A stretch of 64,000 nucleotides of DNA from Pantoea eucrina (GTDB lineage: Bacteria; Pseudomonadota; Gammaproteobacteria; Enterobacterales; Enterobacteriaceae). The position numbers and the translations under genes are program-made. The DNA lies in contig NZ_MAYN01000006.1 in assembly GCF_001691555.1 (NCBI RefSeq), positions 62,001 to 126,000 on the forward strand. Reading direction: 5' to 3'. Shown in pieces: positions 61,630 to 64,000 of the stretch (position 1 is its first letter; each line of letters starts with the position of its first letter). The notes beneath the pieces are model-generated. The model was not told the origin of the DNA and ran no database searches. It saw only the letters and a list, made by a program, of their open reading frames with translations.

Positions 61630-63779
61630 AGAGCCTCCGCGCTGCCGGGCAGCAGCTGCTGAAAGGCATCCGGACTCAGCGGTTCGCCCAGCGCATGCCC
61701 CTGAATCGTATCGCATTCTGCCTGGTTAACCAGCATACGCTGCGCGCTGTTTTCCACCCCTTCAGCCAGCACCCTGAGCTGCAGGCTTTTTCCCAGCGTC
61801 GCCAGCGCGCTGAACATCATGCGGATGCGGCCACTCTCTGTCAGCTGCGCCGTCAGTGACTTATCCAGCTTCAGGCCGGTGACAAATTCATGCTGCAGCA
61901 AACTGATGGCACCCAGCGCGCGGCCATAGTGATCGATAATAAAACTGGCGCCGGTTTGTCTGATAGCGTTCAGGCGCGCCGGCACTTCCTGTACCAGCGC
62001 TGTCAGCATCGACTCATCCACTTCCAGATCGACAAAACTGGCATCGCTGCCGGTGAGTTCCCGCAGTAATTTGTCCAGCCGGATATCATCCAGCTGGCGG
62101 GGAAACAGGTTAATGCTGACGCGCAGCGCCGGATGCCGCTTTTGCCACAGCATGACCTGCTGCAGCGCGCTGCGCAGCACCCATTCACCCAGCGTTATTG
62201 AGAGCGAGCTTTTCATCAGCATGCCGATAAATGCTTCAGGCAGAAGCAGGCCGCGCGTCGGATGCTGCCAGCGCAGCAGCGCTTCGCAGCCGGTAAGCGC
62301 ATGGCTTGTAGCATCAAACTGTGGCTGATAATAGAGCACAAACTGGTGCTGCCGCACCGCGACTTCCAGCTCGCGCTCAAAGCGACGTCGCTGCTGCTCC
62401 GCCTCAAGAAACGCGGGGACGAACTCTACGCTGCAGCCTTTACCGGCTGCTTTCGCCTGGTAGAGTGCCAGATCGGCAGCTGACATCATCGCCGACGCAT
62501 CGCGACCATGCTGCGGCCAGGAAGCGATGCCCAGGCTGGCACCTACCACCACCGGCGTTTCCTGGTAGCTAAAGGGACTCTGCACCGCCTCTATCAGCTG
62601 TAGTGCGGTCTGCTGCGCGGCCTGGCTATCTCCGGGCAGCAGAATCACGAACTCATCCCCGCCAAGCCGGGCAGCCATGATTGCCTGAGCGCAGACCGTG
62701 CGGATTTGTCCGGCGACGTGGCACAGCAGCGCATCGCCCGCCGCGTGCCCCAGCATATCGTTGACCTCTTTAAAGCCATCGAGATCGACCATCAGCAGCG
62801 TGAACGGAACGTCCGCCCGCGTCAGCTGCTCCAGCTGATCCATAAATGCACTGCGGCTGGCCAGCCGCGTGAGCATATCGAGTGACGCGAGTTCACACAG
62901 CCGCGCTTCACTTTCATGACGATCGGTAACATCGCGGATGATCATGCCGACCAGGCGCTCGCGATCTTCCTGCCAGCCGGAGAACGAGACCTCTGCCGGA
63001 AACGCCTGCCCGCTGCGCCGCATGGCCCATATTTGCACCCGGCGCGGCTGTGAGATAACTGACCGATCGGCCATCATGCGCGCCAGCTCCTGACGGTAGG
63101 CGGTCTGTGAGCGTTCTGAAACCAGATTCGCGACATATTCACCCAGCATCTCCTGCGCGGTGTAGCCAAACAGCCGGGTCGCGGCGGGGTTCCAGAATAT
63201 GACCCCCTGCCGGATATCGGTGCAGATGATGGCATCGGAGGAGGTTGAAGAGATCGCCTCCAGCCGCTGCTGACTGCTGTGCCGCAGCAGCTCCAGACGA
63301 TGCACCTCCAGCTGGTCCATAACCAGCGAGGCGATAGCGGCCAGATGCCGGCGATCGGTGGCGTTCAGCGCGGCGCGCGGCTGCGTATCGATCAGGCAGA
63401 CGGTGCCAATACGGTGGCCACCCGGAGTAGTGAGCGGAATACCGGCATAGAAGCGAATATGGGGATACCCCAGCACCAGCGGATTATGGCTGAAACGGGC
63501 GTCCAGGCGGGTATCCGGCACGCAGAGAATATTAGCCTGCTCAAGAGTGAAACGGCAAAAAGCGACGCTGCGCGAGGTTTCGCAGATTGAGAGTCCGTGA
63601 CGCGATTTAAAAAACTGCCGGTCACTGTCAATCAGCGAAATAAACGCGACGGGTACGCGAAAGAGCCGCGCTGCCAGCATGGTAAGGCGATCCAGCGCGT
63701 CAGATGGTGGCGTATTCATCAGCTGATACTGTGCCAGCGCCTCAAGGCGCGCCGCTTCGGCGTCAGGTGTGGGTTGCAA
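61623..63779 (-). CDS. GAF-PAS-GGDEF-(degenerate EAL) protein, probable diguanylate cyclase
   Basis: 718 residues from a TTG at 63779 (GGGGA upstream). The open frame runs to 63890 without a better start. Domains: GAF (residues about 15-165), PAS (about 170-290), GGDEF with an intact RLGGDEF at 371-377 (active site kept), EAL with EALLRW at 499-504. The essential DDFGTG motif of the EAL domain reads DHYGRA, losing one of two metal-binding Asp, so the phosphodiesterase is probably inactive. It would make cyclic-di-GMP. The following EAL gene is coupled by a 7-nt overlap. Confidence 0.85.
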   Translation of the reverse strand: MQPTPDAEAARLEALAQYQLMNTPPSDALDRLTMLAARLFRVPVAFISLIDSDRQFFKSRHGLSICETSRSVAFCRFTLEQANILCVPDTRLDARFSHNPLVLGYPHIRFYAGIPLTTPGGHRIGTVCLIDTQPRAALNATDRRHLAAIASLVMDQLEVHRLELLRHSSQQRLEAISSTSSDAIICTDIRQGVIFWNPAATRLFGYTAQEMLGEYVANLVSERSQTAYRQELARMMADRSVISQPRRVQIWAMRRSGQAFPAEVSFSGWQEDRERLVGMIIRDVTDRHESEARLCELASLDMLTRLASRSAFMDQLEQLTRADVPFTLLMVDLDGFKEVNDMLGHAAGDALLCHVAGQIRTVCAQAIMAARLGGDEFVILLPGDSQAAQQTALQLIEAVQSPFSYQETPVVVGASLGIASWPQHGRDASAMMSAADLALYQAKAAGKGCSVEFVPAFLEAEQQRRRFERELEVAVRQHQFVLYYQPQFDATSHALTGCEALLRWQHPTRGLLLPEAFIGMLMKSSLSITLGEWVLRSALQQVMLWQKRHPALRVSINLFPRQLDDIRLDKLLRELTGSDASFVDLEVDESMLTALVQEVPARLNAIRQTGASFIIDHYGRALGAISLLQHEFVTGLKLDKSLTAQLTESGRIRMMFSALATLGKSLQLRVLAEGVENSAQRMLVNQAECDTIQGHALGEPLSPDAFQQLLPGSAEALC

Positions 63780-64000
63780 TGTCGGTCCCCGGTTGTGAAT
63801 GCTGTGGCCGGCTTGACACAGCAGAGTGGGGACACGTTCAGTCAGACAGATAGCCTGTCGCCGGAAGAAAGGTCCTGCATACCTGCCCAAGCGAATTAAC
63901 TCAGACAGGCGTTTTTTTGTCAGAACGCTGCCGATAGCAGCAAACAGGAGATGTATAGCGTCATATGCCTGTTGCTACATTATCGGCATGACAGACCAAA

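Overview
The window reads as part of a large, mobilisable accessory plasmid of an enteric gamma-proteobacterium. The closest fit is Erwiniaceae or Enterobacteriaceae, with a Pantoea-like gene set. This is inferred from gene content (sil and pco metal-resistance operons, a traT gene, a MobC/NikB-like mobilisation pair, YmgB/AriR small proteins, frl and bud operons); no replication origin or chromosomal housekeeping gene was seen. No tRNA, rRNA or CRISPR array was found.

Region 1 (1-18.0 kb) is a metal-resistance island. It starts with the C-terminus of a Zn/Cd/Pb-type P-ATPase. This is followed by silABFC (minus strand) diverging from silRS and silE (plus strand), then a single-repeat SilE-like gene, pcoABCD, pcoRS and a DUF305 protein. 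SilR-type and Cop-type inverted repeats sit in the divergent control regions. silE carries an in-frame stop codon, so the full silver-binding protein is not made.

Region 2 (18.1-26.6 kb) holds two divergent gene pairs. Each pair is a roughly 330-residue tyrosine recombinase overlapped by ATGA with a roughly 700-residue second recombinase. The left pair is intact. Both genes of the right pair are out of frame by -1 at a six-A run in the same codon phase. A DUF2938 gene and an IS407-group IS3 element follow.

Region 3 (26.6-30.3 kb) is a mobilisation module: a candidate oriT, a MobC-like accessory protein and a NikB-like MOBP relaxase. It is followed by a 0.9 kb AT-rich gene-free stretch.

Region 4 (30.3-38.8 kb) contains a TetR/EamA exporter operon with a perfect 34-bp palindromic operator. 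It also holds a cluster of five small YmgB/AriR-like genes with two further small genes, a DUF2171 gene, an SDR dehydrogenase, a chemoreceptor and traT.

Region 5 (39.4-64 kb) is metabolic and signalling cargo. The frl (fructoselysine) operon has lost frlC except for its 5' end. Next come a HAD hydrolase, cytoplasmic alpha-amylase, a DsrE-like periplasmic protein, an ASCH protein, BetT, a DUF2254 protein, a YgeA-like racemase, a TetR regulator, a soluble FIST chemoreceptor and an ABC membrane domain without an ATPase. The budR-budABC acetoin/2,3-butanediol operon follows. The window ends with a translationally coupled pair of GAF/GGDEF/EAL proteins in which one partner keeps the GGDEF site and the other keeps the EAL site.
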